DNA of 64,000 nucleotides, taken from NCBI GenBank assembly GCA_023231005.1, contig JALNWG010000018.1, positions 1 to 64,000 of the forward strand. Reading direction: 5' to 3'. The stretch comes from Bacteroidales bacterium (lineage in GTDB: Bacteria; Bacteroidota; Bacteroidia; Bacteroidales; FEN-979). The notes beneath the pieces are model-generated. The model had not been told where the DNA came from. It made no database searches and saw only the letters and a program-made list of their open reading frames with translations. Positions 7,989 to 18,000 of this stretch are shown in pieces (position 1 is the stretch's first letter; each line of letters opens with the position of its first letter). Both the position numbers and the translations under genes were made by a program.

Positions 7989-9821
7989 ATGCCAAGTCAC
8001 TCCATAAAAATTTCCCTGATTTGTATTTCTACTTTTCTGCTGGCATTTTTTCTGAGTTACCGTTTGTTTGAAGGAGACGGAAAAAGCTGGAAACATATTG
8101 TAACCAGCGACGGCCGGGGATATTTCGCTTATTTACCCGCATTGTTGCTGGATCATGACCCAACTTTTGGGAAAGTAGTTGAACGGGAGAAGAAATTACT
8201 TGGTTTTTCACATTATCAACCCAGTTATTTAGTCAGGTTCAAGGATCATGTTGTCAATAAATATTTTTGCGGAGAAGCCATCCTCCTCCTTCCCTTTTTT
8301 CTACTGGCTCTTCTTTTTTCATGGTTATTCGGAACTCCGGTCGATGGGTATTCCTTCTTCTTCCAATTTTTTACTGGTTTGGGGGCATTGTTTTATCTGG
8401 TTACAGGATTGCTGTTTTTAGCCAGAGTATTAAGAGGATTTCAGGTGAAACCCATCTTGATTGCGTTTCTTTTACCGGCTCTTCTATTGGGTTCGAATTT
8501 GTTTTACTATTCTTTGTGGCAGCCAACCATGTCGCATCTCTACTCATTTTTTGCCATCAATGGTTTCCTTTGGTTTACTTTTCGCTCAATCAAAAACTGG
8601 AATAAGTCCAATGCATCTCTTGCAGGATTGTTTCTGGGACTGGTCTTCCTGATCCGACCCACAAACCTCGTGGTTCTCTTCCTGGTCCCCTTTCTTGCCG
8701 GAAATTTTAACGCATTCAAATCCTTTATTCAAACCCTCTGGAAACAGAAAACAAACGCCCTTCTTTCTCTTTTCATTTTTCTTGGTATAGTTTCTATCCA
8801 ATCCGGATTATGGCACCTCCAAACAGGGAGGTTTTTTATCTGGTCATATCAGCACGAAGGGTTTATTTTTTCCCGTCCTGAGGTTATCGAAGTGTTGTTT
8901 GGCTTTCGTAAAGGATTATTCGTCTATTCCCCTTTTATATTACTAACCTGGATCGGATTGTTCTTTTTGCTTTTCAAAAACAGGTTCCGTTTTTTCAGCA
9001 TGTTCCTTTTCATCGTGGCAAGTACCTACATTATTACCTGCTGGTGGAATTGGTATTATGGCGACAGTTTCGGACTCCGTGCATTTATCGATTATTATGG
9101 AATTTACCTGCTTCTTTTTGCCTTGATGGTCGACCGGATTTCCACCAAACCGATGCTTTATATCCTTGGTGTAATCCTCCTTCCTCTAATTTTTCTCAAT
9201 ATTTTTCAAACCTGGCAATATACCCACCGGATCATTCAACCAAACAGCATGAATAAGGACAAATATAATTACGTGTTCCTGAGGTCAGATTCTGCTGTAT
9301 ACAATTGCCTTGGTGGAAACCAGGAGATGGCAGATTTTGGTGTTGATCTTCTTCACCCAAAAGTTGTTTTTTTTAATGACTTTGAGAAATCCGTTGAAAA
9401 TTGGAGCCCGATTTCCATTCAACAAACACCCCGTGCCTATTCACCTGAAAAGGTGGGGTATCTCGATTCTGTGCATCCGTTCAGTCCTGGTCTGGCCATT
9501 TCAGTAAACAAATTGGGCATACTTCCATCAAAATTTTTTGTCAGGGGAGAATTTATGGTTTGGGATAGTATGCCGGGAGCCAGCAATTCGGCCCTGATCG
9601 TTTTGAGCATCGACAGTATCAATCCACACGAAAATTACTGGCAGGGTTTCCGTTTGAACGATATCCCGCGGAATGATGTAAAAAAATGGAGGAAGTGTTT
9701 GTTTTCACTCACCCTTCCGGAGATTGTAAATCCTAAGGGGATTCTTAAAATCTATATATGGAACACTGGGAAGAAACCTTTTCTGATTGACAATGTAAAG
9801 TTGCAATTATACCCGGTTTGA
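7989..9821 (+). CDS. Polytopic membrane protein, GT-C glycosyltransferase-like
   Basis: 610 residues with about 12 predicted membrane segments in the first 420 residues and a soluble C-terminal domain of about 190 residues. The first extracytoplasmic loop has S-D-G-R-G-Y-F-A-Y-L-P-A, like the acidic loop of GT-C enzymes that use polyprenyl-linked sugars. A later loop has S-L-W-Q-P-T-M-S-H, and L-I-R-P-T-N-L-V-V follows. These support a GT-C-like mannosyl- or arabinosyl-type transferase fold, but donor and acceptor are unknown. The C-terminal part (D-N-V-K-L-Q-L-Y at its end) looks like a beta-sandwich that could bind sugar. It is transcribed divergently from rpsF and meets ispF tail to tail after 7 bases. 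Confidence 0.65.
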   Translation: MPSHSIKISLICISTFLLAFFLSYRLFEGDGKSWKHIVTSDGRGYFAYLPALLLDHDPTFGKVVEREKKLLGFSHYQPSYLVRFKDHVVNKYFCGEAILLLPFFLLALLFSWLFGTPVDGYSFFFQFFTGLGALFYLVTGLLFLARVLRGFQVKPILIAFLLPALLLGSNLFYYSLWQPTMSHLYSFFAINGFLWFTFRSIKNWNKSNASLAGLFLGLVFLIRPTNLVVLFLVPFLAGNFNAFKSFIQTLWKQKTNALLSLFIFLGIVSIQSGLWHLQTGRFFIWSYQHEGFIFSRPEVIEVLFGFRKGLFVYSPFILLTWIGLFFLLFKNRFRFFSMFLFIVASTYIITCWWNWYYGDSFGLRAFIDYYGIYLLLFALMVDRISTKPMLYILGVILLPLIFLNIFQTWQYTHRIIQPNSMNKDKYNYVFLRSDSAVYNCLGGNQEMADFGVDLLHPKVVFFNDFEKSVENWSPISIQQTPRAYSPEKVGYLDSVHPFSPGLAISVNKLGILPSKFFVRGEFMVWDSMPGASNSALIVLSIDSINPHENYWQGFRLNDIPRNDVKKWRKCLFSLTLPEIVNPKGILKIYIWNTGKKPFLIDNVKLQLYPV

Positions 9822-9828
9822 ATTTTTA

Positions 9829-10302
9829 TTATTTCTGTAAAAGAGCCACTGCATACGCTGAAATCCCCTCTTCACGACCGATAAAACCGAGTTTTTCACT
9901 GGTCTTGGCTTTGATGGATAATTGATCTTCTGTAATCTTCATCACGTTTGAGAGGGAGCGGATCATGGAAGGGATATATCCACTGATTTTCGGATTCTGA
10001 AGAACGATGGTGGAATCAATATTCCCGATTGAGCATCCCTTTTCAGAGATGAGTTCCATCGTTTTTCCAAGAAGAATTCTGCTATCTACTCCTTTCCAAC
10101 GATTATCCGTATCCGGAAACTGATTTCCGATATCAGGCAATCCGGCAGCGCCGAGTAAAGCATCAATGATGGCATGAACGAGGACATCGGCATCGGAATG
10201 ACCGATAGCTCCTTTTACGTGAGGAATTTGCAACCCTCCTAACCAAAAATCCTGGTCAGTCTCCAATTTATGGGTATCAAAACCAAAACCTATGCGCATC
10301 AT
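9829..10302 (-). CDS. ispF: 2-C-methyl-D-erythritol 2,4-cyclodiphosphate synthase
   Basis: 157 residues, normal length. Metal-binding and active-site motifs are present: G-F-G-F-D-T-H near the start (Asp, His), G-H-S-D-A-D-V-L-V-H-A, and D-S-T-I-V-L-Q-N-P-K; A-K-T-S-E-K-L-G-F follows. IspF forms the cyclic diphosphate of the non-mevalonate isoprenoid pathway. The gene starts one base after the porV stop on the same strand, so the two are probably cotranscribed, although their functions are not obviously linked. Confidence 0.96.
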   Translation of the reverse strand: MMRIGFGFDTHKLETDQDFWLGGLQIPHVKGAIGHSDADVLVHAIIDALLGAAGLPDIGNQFPDTDNRWKGVDSRILLGKTMELISEKGCSIGNIDSTIVLQNPKISGYIPSMIRSLSNVMKITEDQLSIKAKTSEKLGFIGREEGISAYAVALLQK

Positions 10303-10303
10303 C

Positions 10304-11527
10304 CTAATTATTTCCTTGCTCTGTAGGCTCTTTGGCTGTTTTTTTACTGTTGTCGAAATTAAAAAGCAAGGTAAACTGTAAAGTGTTTTGCAGTGGGTTA
10401 TTATTTTTTATCGGGAGCAGATATGAAAAATCGAGACCGAACACGTTATAACGGAGACCTGCGCCCAATGTAAAAAACTGGCGGTCGCCTTTATATTTTG
10501 ATTCATAATAATAGCCGGCACGAATGGAAAATAGTTTATTGTACCAATATTCAGCTGCGACGGCTACATTAATTTCCTGTAACTCTTCTTTAAATCCATA
10601 GGGAGCATCATAAAATGACTGGATCATTCCTTTAACAACAGACACATCGGGGTCATATCCTTTATCGATGACTTTTTTCCCATCCGGGCCAATGATCGGG
10701 TTGTTATTGGAATCGGTTGCATAAACCGGGGGTGTTGGAACCAATAATTTGCTCAGGTCAAGGGACAGTGTGACCCGGTTATAATCATCAATATCCATAG
10801 AAAAAGAGGGACCTAAGCGAAGGGTTGTGGGGATAAAATCACGCACGACGGAGGTGCTGCTATAGGACATTTTAGCCCCAATGTTGGAAATATCAAGACC
10901 GAAATCGATGGATCCGCCCGTCATTCCTTTTATTTCCATCGGATGATGATAATAAATGGCAATGTCGGCAGCAAACGAGGTGCCCGGACGAACATCATAA
11001 CTTGTATAGTTCACGGGGACCAGGTTGGAATAAATAAAACGGCCTGCAACTGCCCCGGAAAATTCGCGGGAAAATTTACGAGCATAAGTTGCATCAATAC
11101 TCCATTCATTGGGTTTTACTTCTCCCAGCTCTTGTCCAGCATCGTTTGTGAACATGACGGCACCCATAGAAAAATACCGGAGCGATGCAGCTACTGCCTG
11201 TTTGTCGCCGATCTTTCCAAAACCTGTAACAGAAGCTAATCCGATATCATTGACCAAACCCCGTAACCAGGGCACATAACCAACGCCAAAACCAAAAGAT
11301 TTATCACTGAATGCATACTTTGCTGGGTTCCAAAACATGGAATATGCATCCGGAGAGGTCGCTGCGCCAACATCTCCCATTCCACCGGAACGTGCATCAG
11401 GAGAAATGGTTAAAAAGGGAACTGCAGTAGAAATCACCCGGCTGCCATCAGCAGGTTCTGTATCTTGCCCAAACATCCTGGCAACTGCCAGCGAACACAT
11501 CAAAACTAAAATAATTCGGATCTTCAT
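10304..11527 (-). CDS. porV: Type IX secretion outer membrane channel protein PorV
   Basis: 407 residues with signal peptide (MKIRIILVLMCSLAVARMFG). The N-terminal V-P-F-L-T-I-S-P-D-A-R-S-G-G-M-G-D-V-G-A is the PorV/LptO signature, followed by M-F-W-N-P-A-K. The rest alternates polar and hydrophobic residues, as expected for a FadL-like 14-strand barrel. PorV carries cargo from the SprA translocon to the PorU sortase and stays bound to PorU. The gene lies directly downstream of two porU genes, matching the porU-porV neighbourhood known from Porphyromonas-like and Flavobacterium genomes. Confidence 0.93.
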   Translation of the reverse strand: MKIRIILVLMCSLAVARMFGQDTEPADGSRVISTAVPFLTISPDARSGGMGDVGAATSPDAYSMFWNPAKYAFSDKSFGFGVGYVPWLRGLVNDIGLASVTGFGKIGDKQAVAASLRYFSMGAVMFTNDAGQELGEVKPNEWSIDATYARKFSREFSGAVAGRFIYSNLVPVNYTSYDVRPGTSFAADIAIYYHHPMEIKGMTGGSIDFGLDISNIGAKMSYSSTSVVRDFIPTTLRLGPSFSMDIDDYNRVTLSLDLSKLLVPTPPVYATDSNNNPIIGPDGKKVIDKGYDPDVSVVKGMIQSFYDAPYGFKEELQEINVAVAAEYWYNKLFSIRAGYYYESKYKGDRQFFTLGAGLRYNVFGLDFSYLLPIKNNNPLQNTLQFTLLFNFDNSKKTAKEPTEQGNN

Positions 11528-11624
11528 CGGTTAAAAAAAATGTTAAATGAGAAAAACTATTGATAAACGAATTAACTTAATATATATTGCCTTAGGATAA
11601 TATTGCCATTAAAATCATTTCCTG

Positions 11625-14600
11625 TTAAATGATCACAAGTTTTTGTGATATCTTGATCAAGCCTCCGTTGCTATCCTTAAAAATGATGTGATATGGATAG
11701 ATTCCACTACTCAGTTTTTTCCCGTTTTCGTCGGTTCCATCCCAATATATGCGAAAACCATCCGTAATATTATCAGGGAAATTATCAGTTATTGTTTTAA
11801 CCTGTTGCCCTGTTATATTAAAAATAGTAATGGTTACATTCAGGGATCCGGACAGCGTGGAGGAGGGATTAAAAACGAACCAGGTATCATTAAATAATGG
11901 ATTAGGAACATTCATTACCTGTTGTACGCTCAGATCAGATTGATTGGAAACATAAAATGTAATTTCGCGTTCGGAAGCATTATTATACATATCCCATGCC
12001 TTCAATGATAATCTGTGAGTTCCCTTTGTCACCCCGTTTAAAGAATAGGTAATCGATCCTCGGGAGTATGAATTACAATCCGGTGAAAAGTAGTCGTTTA
12101 ATACCTGTGAATGGGCACGGTCGTTATCCAGTACCATTTCTATTTCATGGCCAATACCCAATCCAAAATAATTAATGCCATTGGTATCGAACAAATCAGC
12201 CAATAAGACAGGTGTTTGGGAGGTCTTTCCTCCGGAAACGAAAGAGCGGTTGTCAAGGTAAAGATGAATATCGGGACCTGTAGTCTCCGGATTGATAGAA
12301 GGATCGGTACCCCCAATAATGATTTTATCGGAATATCCTGCGGCAGAAGCCTGCTCATTAAATGCATAATAGCTTAATTTCCCTTTTCCAAACTCTAAAG
12401 AAACATCCTTGGGAAGAACACATGAGAACTGAAATCCTCCGTTTGTTACCGAAACATCCCCTTTAAACAAGATGGAGTTTTGCGCTTTAAAAGGTTCGGG
12501 ATAATTCTCTGGAGTTGGCTGGTTATAAAGACTCCCCAGCGTTACATAGGTCCGTGGCTTATCAAATACCGTAGCATTGAGTTTCCCGTTGAATGAAGTT
12601 ACTTTTTGGCCCTGATCGTCTTCAATCTCACCAAGCACGGTCAGGTGTGATAAACCGCGTACCGTATCGGGCTGATTGAGCGCTTCGTTGTTAATGGATA
12701 TGGTTTTTACCGAATAATCAGAAAAGGCGATACTCTGTGCCGGATCGCCCAATAATATGAAATTTCGAAGCAAAAAGTTATTGTCGTTGAAATTCTTGGA
12801 TAATCTGATCAGGTCTCCCATTTTTATATAATTACCCTGCTCATCACGGTCCATCAAATGTTTGAAAAAGCTCGTATCCAATTTAATATTTTGACCTGCA
12901 AAAGCAAGCCGGGTCGTAGAATAGAGGGCGATGGCACCCCCGTTGGGATGAAGGATCACTGTTTCCCCTGCGGTATATCGTTCCGGATTATCAAACCGAC
13001 TGAACTCACAGGTGGCAGTAACAAAGACAGGGAGCTTGTTGTAGTTACTCCAAGCCTCAATATCGGCCATGGTCAGCACCTGTTCAAAACTCCAGCCGGT
13101 TTCTCCCCCATGACCGGTATAATTGACTATAAGAGACCCCTTTGATATCGCTTCATTCAGTGCTTTGTTGGCATCCGGGTAACGTGATCCGCCAGGTATT
13201 GCGACCCGTTTATAGGCATCAAAATAGATCTTGTTCACATTAAAAAGAGGATACCTTGCAGCCACAATTGCTGTTACCTCCTCAGCCTGGTGGAGATGCA
13301 GGTTCAAGTTCTCATCGTCGGCAACAAAAGTGAACGTATTGCGCCAATCACCGGTTACCGGTGAAACCATTTCAGAATAATGAATAATTTTATTGACCAT
13401 GATTTGTGCTTCATCCACCGTAGAAACCGGGAAGCGTCCGATACCGATATCAATTGCCCCATTACATTCATATCCCCCGGTTTCTCCCAGAATACCAAAA
13501 AAATCGTCGGAGACATAGCTGCTGGTCGGAGAAAGTGATTCCAAAGACTGGAAAGTAGGCACAAAATTATTATTTCCCGGGATTCGGTTTTTGGGATCAT
13601 AGGATCCGTCTCCGAACAACAGCAGATATTTGGGACGGTTAGTAATGGAACTTTCATCATAGAGCAGTTTCATAAAATCCCGGATGGACGAAACATCAGG
13701 ATTTCCGGATGCAAACTCATTATATATCATCTGAGTTTCTACCACTTTTACAGTGATTCCGTTGTGAGCCCGGTGAAATTCCGCCAATTGATCGGCTTGA
13801 TTCCGGAACAAAGGATGGGTTACAATGACCAATGTTGAAGATTCATCGGCATGAAGATTTTGATTGGGGACTTCCCCGGAAAATGTTATGGGATAATACG
13901 AAGTACCGTCAAAACCAATGAATTGCCGCAAACTGTCGGTCGACAATTTGAATTTCAAGGTACTGTCGGTCAGTGTTCCGGTAACAGATCCGACCTCGGA
14001 AGCATCTGTTACATCCCATATCGTGATGGACGGAGTTGCTTTTTGAATGATAAATTCGGTGATTTTACCTGTTCCAATCGAGTTGGCATCACGAAACGAA
14101 AGCTGAGGCCCTACCCAGATCAAGTTGCGGGCACAGGAAAGTTCAATATAGTTTAACCATCCCAATGAACTGGCATCAGGAGGGGAATATGACAGGGTCA
14201 GCAACTGAGTGGAAGCAGGCTTCAATACCCAGGTTTGCTTTAATTTCGATTTGCAATACCGGGTATTATCCCCAGGATCGGTGGCCTCAACTTTCATTGA
14301 ATCGATCCGCTGACCATTGGAAAAAAGAAAAAAATAACTGGCACTGGATGATTTCGAAGCAACATAAGTCCGGATACGCATGGAAGACATGGAGTCGATA
14401 TTGGGAAAACAGAAAGGGATTTCCAAGGTATTTTCCACATTATCAAATTGTTCACCAAACCATTCTTTTCCGGATTTTATCAGATTACGCAGATCCAATT
14501 CGTGAAGCTGATAATCATCAAAGCGACGGGAATAGGAATTGGCTGAACCGGATGCCGGGGTAACAGGTTGTATCCTTTTTCCATCACCGGTATCAACATT

Positions 14601-15035
14601 TAAAAAATAGAAAGTAGAATCGGAATAAATATTCTTCTGATGGGTAAAAATGTGTGTAACATTATTATAAGTCCATTTGTCGGGCGATTCGCCATAAAAC
14701 AAGATATAGTCCTCCGGACCGAAATGACCATCTCCTCCGTCGTTGACCAGAATGGCATTTTCTTTCAAGTCATCGATTCGGGCAAGTGCATTACTTTCCG
14801 GGAGCATTCCTGCTCCATTTCCAAAAAGACGGATTTTTGATGGGACTAAGGTAGTCAGATCGATTCCCATCAATTCCAGATCACTAGCGCTAATCTTATG
14901 AATGCCTGATTGTGTTACGGCAATTTTGTACCAGTGACCCGTAGCCAAAACAGATGCCTTTTTATGCGGCAGGCTCGCAAATAACAAGGCAGGAAGAAGA
15001 AAAAAAAGAAGTTGTAAACAGGTTTTTCGAAGCAT
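11625..15035 (-). CDS. PorU-like C25 sortase, shorter paralogue
   Basis: 1136 residues from the ATG at 15035, which opens a signal peptide (MLRKTCLQLLFFLLPALLFA). An in-frame TTG 18 bases upstream overlaps the promoter and is rejected. It has the C25 gingipain-type peptidase domain with both catalytic residues: His642 in T-G-H-G-G-E and Cys676 in V-T-A-T-C-E-F-S-R-F-D. The C-terminus (D-G-T-D-E-N-G-K-K-L-S-S-G-I-Y) is a FlgD-like/T9SS-type domain. It closely resembles the neighbouring long PorU but lacks about 140 N-terminal residues. It may be a second sortase or a protease with different cargo. An own promoter lies in the end of the upstream gene. Confidence 0.85.
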   Translation of the reverse strand: MLRKTCLQLLFFLLPALLFASLPHKKASVLATGHWYKIAVTQSGIHKISASDLELMGIDLTTLVPSKIRLFGNGAGMLPESNALARIDDLKENAILVNDGGDGHFGPEDYILFYGESPDKWTYNNVTHIFTHQKNIYSDSTFYFLNVDTGDGKRIQPVTPASGSANSYSRRFDDYQLHELDLRNLIKSGKEWFGEQFDNVENTLEIPFCFPNIDSMSSMRIRTYVASKSSSASYFFLFSNGQRIDSMKVEATDPGDNTRYCKSKLKQTWVLKPASTQLLTLSYSPPDASSLGWLNYIELSCARNLIWVGPQLSFRDANSIGTGKITEFIIQKATPSITIWDVTDASEVGSVTGTLTDSTLKFKLSTDSLRQFIGFDGTSYYPITFSGEVPNQNLHADESSTLVIVTHPLFRNQADQLAEFHRAHNGITVKVVETQMIYNEFASGNPDVSSIRDFMKLLYDESSITNRPKYLLLFGDGSYDPKNRIPGNNNFVPTFQSLESLSPTSSYVSDDFFGILGETGGYECNGAIDIGIGRFPVSTVDEAQIMVNKIIHYSEMVSPVTGDWRNTFTFVADDENLNLHLHQAEEVTAIVAARYPLFNVNKIYFDAYKRVAIPGGSRYPDANKALNEAISKGSLIVNYTGHGGETGWSFEQVLTMADIEAWSNYNKLPVFVTATCEFSRFDNPERYTAGETVILHPNGGAIALYSTTRLAFAGQNIKLDTSFFKHLMDRDEQGNYIKMGDLIRLSKNFNDNNFLLRNFILLGDPAQSIAFSDYSVKTISINNEALNQPDTVRGLSHLTVLGEIEDDQGQKVTSFNGKLNATVFDKPRTYVTLGSLYNQPTPENYPEPFKAQNSILFKGDVSVTNGGFQFSCVLPKDVSLEFGKGKLSYYAFNEQASAAGYSDKIIIGGTDPSINPETTGPDIHLYLDNRSFVSGGKTSQTPVLLADLFDTNGINYFGLGIGHEIEMVLDNDRAHSQVLNDYFSPDCNSYSRGSITYSLNGVTKGTHRLSLKAWDMYNNASEREITFYVSNQSDLSVQQVMNVPNPLFNDTWFVFNPSSTLSGSLNVTITIFNITGQQVKTITDNFPDNITDGFRIYWDGTDENGKKLSSGIYPYHIIFKDSNGGLIKISQKLVII

Positions 15036-15050
15036 AGTATAAAAGATATG

Positions 15051-15081
15051 CAAAAATAGACATTTACCTGATCACTACCAA
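15051..15081 (-). promoter_or_regulatory. Internal promoter for the shorter porU paralogue
   Basis: On the minus strand TTG, 20 bases, TATTTTTG, an exact consensus, overlapping the last codons of the long porU. The -7 element ends only 15 bases before the ATG at 15035, so the leader would be very short. Confidence 0.6.
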
Positions 15082-18000
15082 TTTTGAGGTTTGTCTTTTT
15101 GCCGAACCATCGGGGAGCATCACTTGTAATTGATAAACATACAATCCGGAGGAGATTGACTGACCTTGATCCGTAGTTCCATCCCAATGAATTTTGGTTG
15201 CCCGGAAAGCTTGTGAATATAATGTTTCATGTAATGTTTTAAGGAGCCTTCCATTCAAAGTAAAAATCCTGATCTCAACTTCCAGGGGCTGATCAATTTG
15301 ATTGGTCTCCCAGCAAAAAGTAGTCTGGTCACGCATCGGATTCGGATAATTGTAAAGATGTTCCAGCGCGAAACTTGCTGAAGGAACAACTAAAAAGCTG
15401 ATGGAAGCTTCGGAAGAGTTATTGTATACGTCCCAAACTTTCAAGGTCAAATGATGTTCGCCTTCCTCCAGAGCAGTCAATGGATAGGTAATTACCCCAC
15501 TTTTGTATGTGTCGAGGTTAGATACATAGTAATCGTTCAGGATCACCGGATCCATTGTTTTATCATCAATTACGATGGTAATATCATGACCGATCCCATT
15601 GCCAACGGTATTGATTCCGGAAGAGTCGCTGATATCTGCAAGCAAGGTAGGATCTTGATCGGTTACTCCGCCGGAGATAAAATTCCGGTCGTTCATATAA
15701 AGGGCTATTTCGGGGCCCAGGTCATCGGGAAGTGCCGAGTTGTTATAGCCTCCTACCTGGATCTGATCATCATATCCATTGGCATCGGTTTCACTACTGC
15801 GTGCATAATAGCTGATTTTTCCGGCACCATATTGGTACGCTATGTCCTTTGGTACGATAAACGTGAACGAAAATGAACCATCCTTCACAACAACTTGCCC
15901 TTTATATACCGGATTTTTTTGCAGGGAAAAAGGATATTTAGGACCCTCATCCTGGTTCGCTTTTGTCCAGTTTTCTATAGCTTTATCGAATACTGTTGGA
16001 AAAACCGTTCCATTGAAATTCTCAACATTATTTCCATTGGCATCCGTAATTTTTCCGGTAATGGTCATCACGGTCAGAGCTTTCAAGGTATCGGGAGCTG
16101 AATCAGGGGAGTCCTGATGAATGGAAGTAGTAACAACATTCAGATTGGGATAAACCAATTGCATGGCAGGATCCCCCAACAATACAAACGAATGAATATT
16201 GGGGCTAATGTTCAAATCTTTTTTGGCTGCCATTAAAAGGTCACCCAATTTCAAATATTTTCCGTTGGTTTGTTTTAATACAGAATTGTAAAAATTGACC
16301 AGGAGATTCTGGTTGGGTCCTGCAGAAGTGAGACGTGTGGTTGTAAAGAGGGCGACACCTCCCCCTTTTTCATTGAGAAACACCCATTCGCCGGCAGAAA
16401 TCCGTTCAGGATCATCGAAACGGCTGAATTCGCAGGTTGCCGTAACGAAAACCGGCAGGTTGTTGAAATTACTCCAGTTTTTAATATCCGGAACCTCCAG
16501 GATCCGTTCATGGGCCCACCCTACTTCCCCACCATGGCCGATGTAATTCATGATCAGGCAACCTTTTTCAACCCGTTTATTGATGGCTTCATTTACCTCC
16601 GGATATCGTTTTCCACCGGGGGTACTAATCATATTATAGGCATCCGAATAAATTTTATCGATGTTATAATCCTTATAGGTCGTGTCGATAAATTTTGCCA
16701 GATCTTCCGAATATTCAATAAATGCATTTCCTCCTTCATTCTGATCATCTGCAACAAATGTAAAAACGTTTCTCCAGTCATTTTTAACGGCATCATTGTT
16801 TTCACAATAGTGCAGGATTTTATTCACCGAAGCCGTGGCCTGCTGGAGTGATGAAACCGGTAACCGGCCAATGCCTAAATCAAGTTCACCACTGGCGTTT
16901 TGACCCTCAGAGGCATCAAGCTTCCCATAATAGTCGTCGGATATAAAGGAATCTTTCGGCGACAACGAGTTGACCGATTCAAAAGCGGGAACATAATTTG
17001 TATTGTTGTTGGTTCTGTTTTTATAATCATAGGAAGCATCTCCAAAGAGAAGGAGATACTTGGGTTCCTTCCCCGGGATGGCTTTATCGTATAACATCTT
17101 AACGAAATCACGAATGGCGGTCACATCCTGTGCTCCGGATGAAAATTCCTGATAGATTTTATCCGGAGTGGTAATGAAAACAGAAAATCCGTCTTTCTCG
17201 CGATGAAACTGAGCCAGGCGTTCGGCCTGAGAAAGAAAATCGGGATGGCATACGATAATAAAATCCGGGACTTCTACTGCGTGCAGGTTCTGATTTTCAA
17301 CCCTTGCAATAAATTCGGGTTTGTAAAAAGATCCTCCGTCAAAAGAAAGGAACTCACGAAGTGTATTTGTTTCAACCCTGAAAATATAGTTATTCCCTGA
17401 TTTTGTTGGTTCCAGTTGCCGGATATCTCCTCCGCTGCTAACATCCCAAATGAGAAGGTTCTGTCCATTTCCATTGAGCGTGAATTCCGTAACCCCATTG
17501 GCCATTGTTCCCGAAACGGATCGGAATCCCATTTGGGAGCCCGATTGCGTAAGGAGCCGGGTAGCATTAACTTCCAGATAATTAAGATAGCCAACCGAAC
17601 TGACCGAACTTTTATTATATACCAGGTTGATTGTAGTGACAGGATTGTCGGTATAAAAAGCAGCTGATGAACGCTTTTCAGTGGCGTATTCACTTGAATA
17701 ATCGATGCCGATCGAACTCAGACTAATCGACATCAAGGATTTTCCCTGTGCTTTGACAATAAACGAGGTACTTCCGGTTGTCGACCGGGCAGCCACATAC
17801 GCAGTAACAGTTACGGGGTTAACCAGGTCAATATTGGGGAAGCTGAAGGCATAATTCCGGCTGGTGGTGATATCGAAGTTTTCTTTGTCCCACCATTCCC
17901 TTCCTGATTTGATAAAATTAAGATCATCCTTCTCATAAAATGCAAAATCTTCAAATCTGTTTACATAATAAGTAGGAGTTGCAGTTGAAGAAGGCTGGGT

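Noticed and set aside
14165..14563. 132-codon frame on the plus strand
   Set aside because: It is antisense to the short porU gene, which has signal peptide and catalytic motifs throughout.
15035..15064. The two porU genes as one gene split by a frameshift
   Set aside because: Each has its own signal peptide, full C25 domain and C-terminal domain; they are tandem paralogues.
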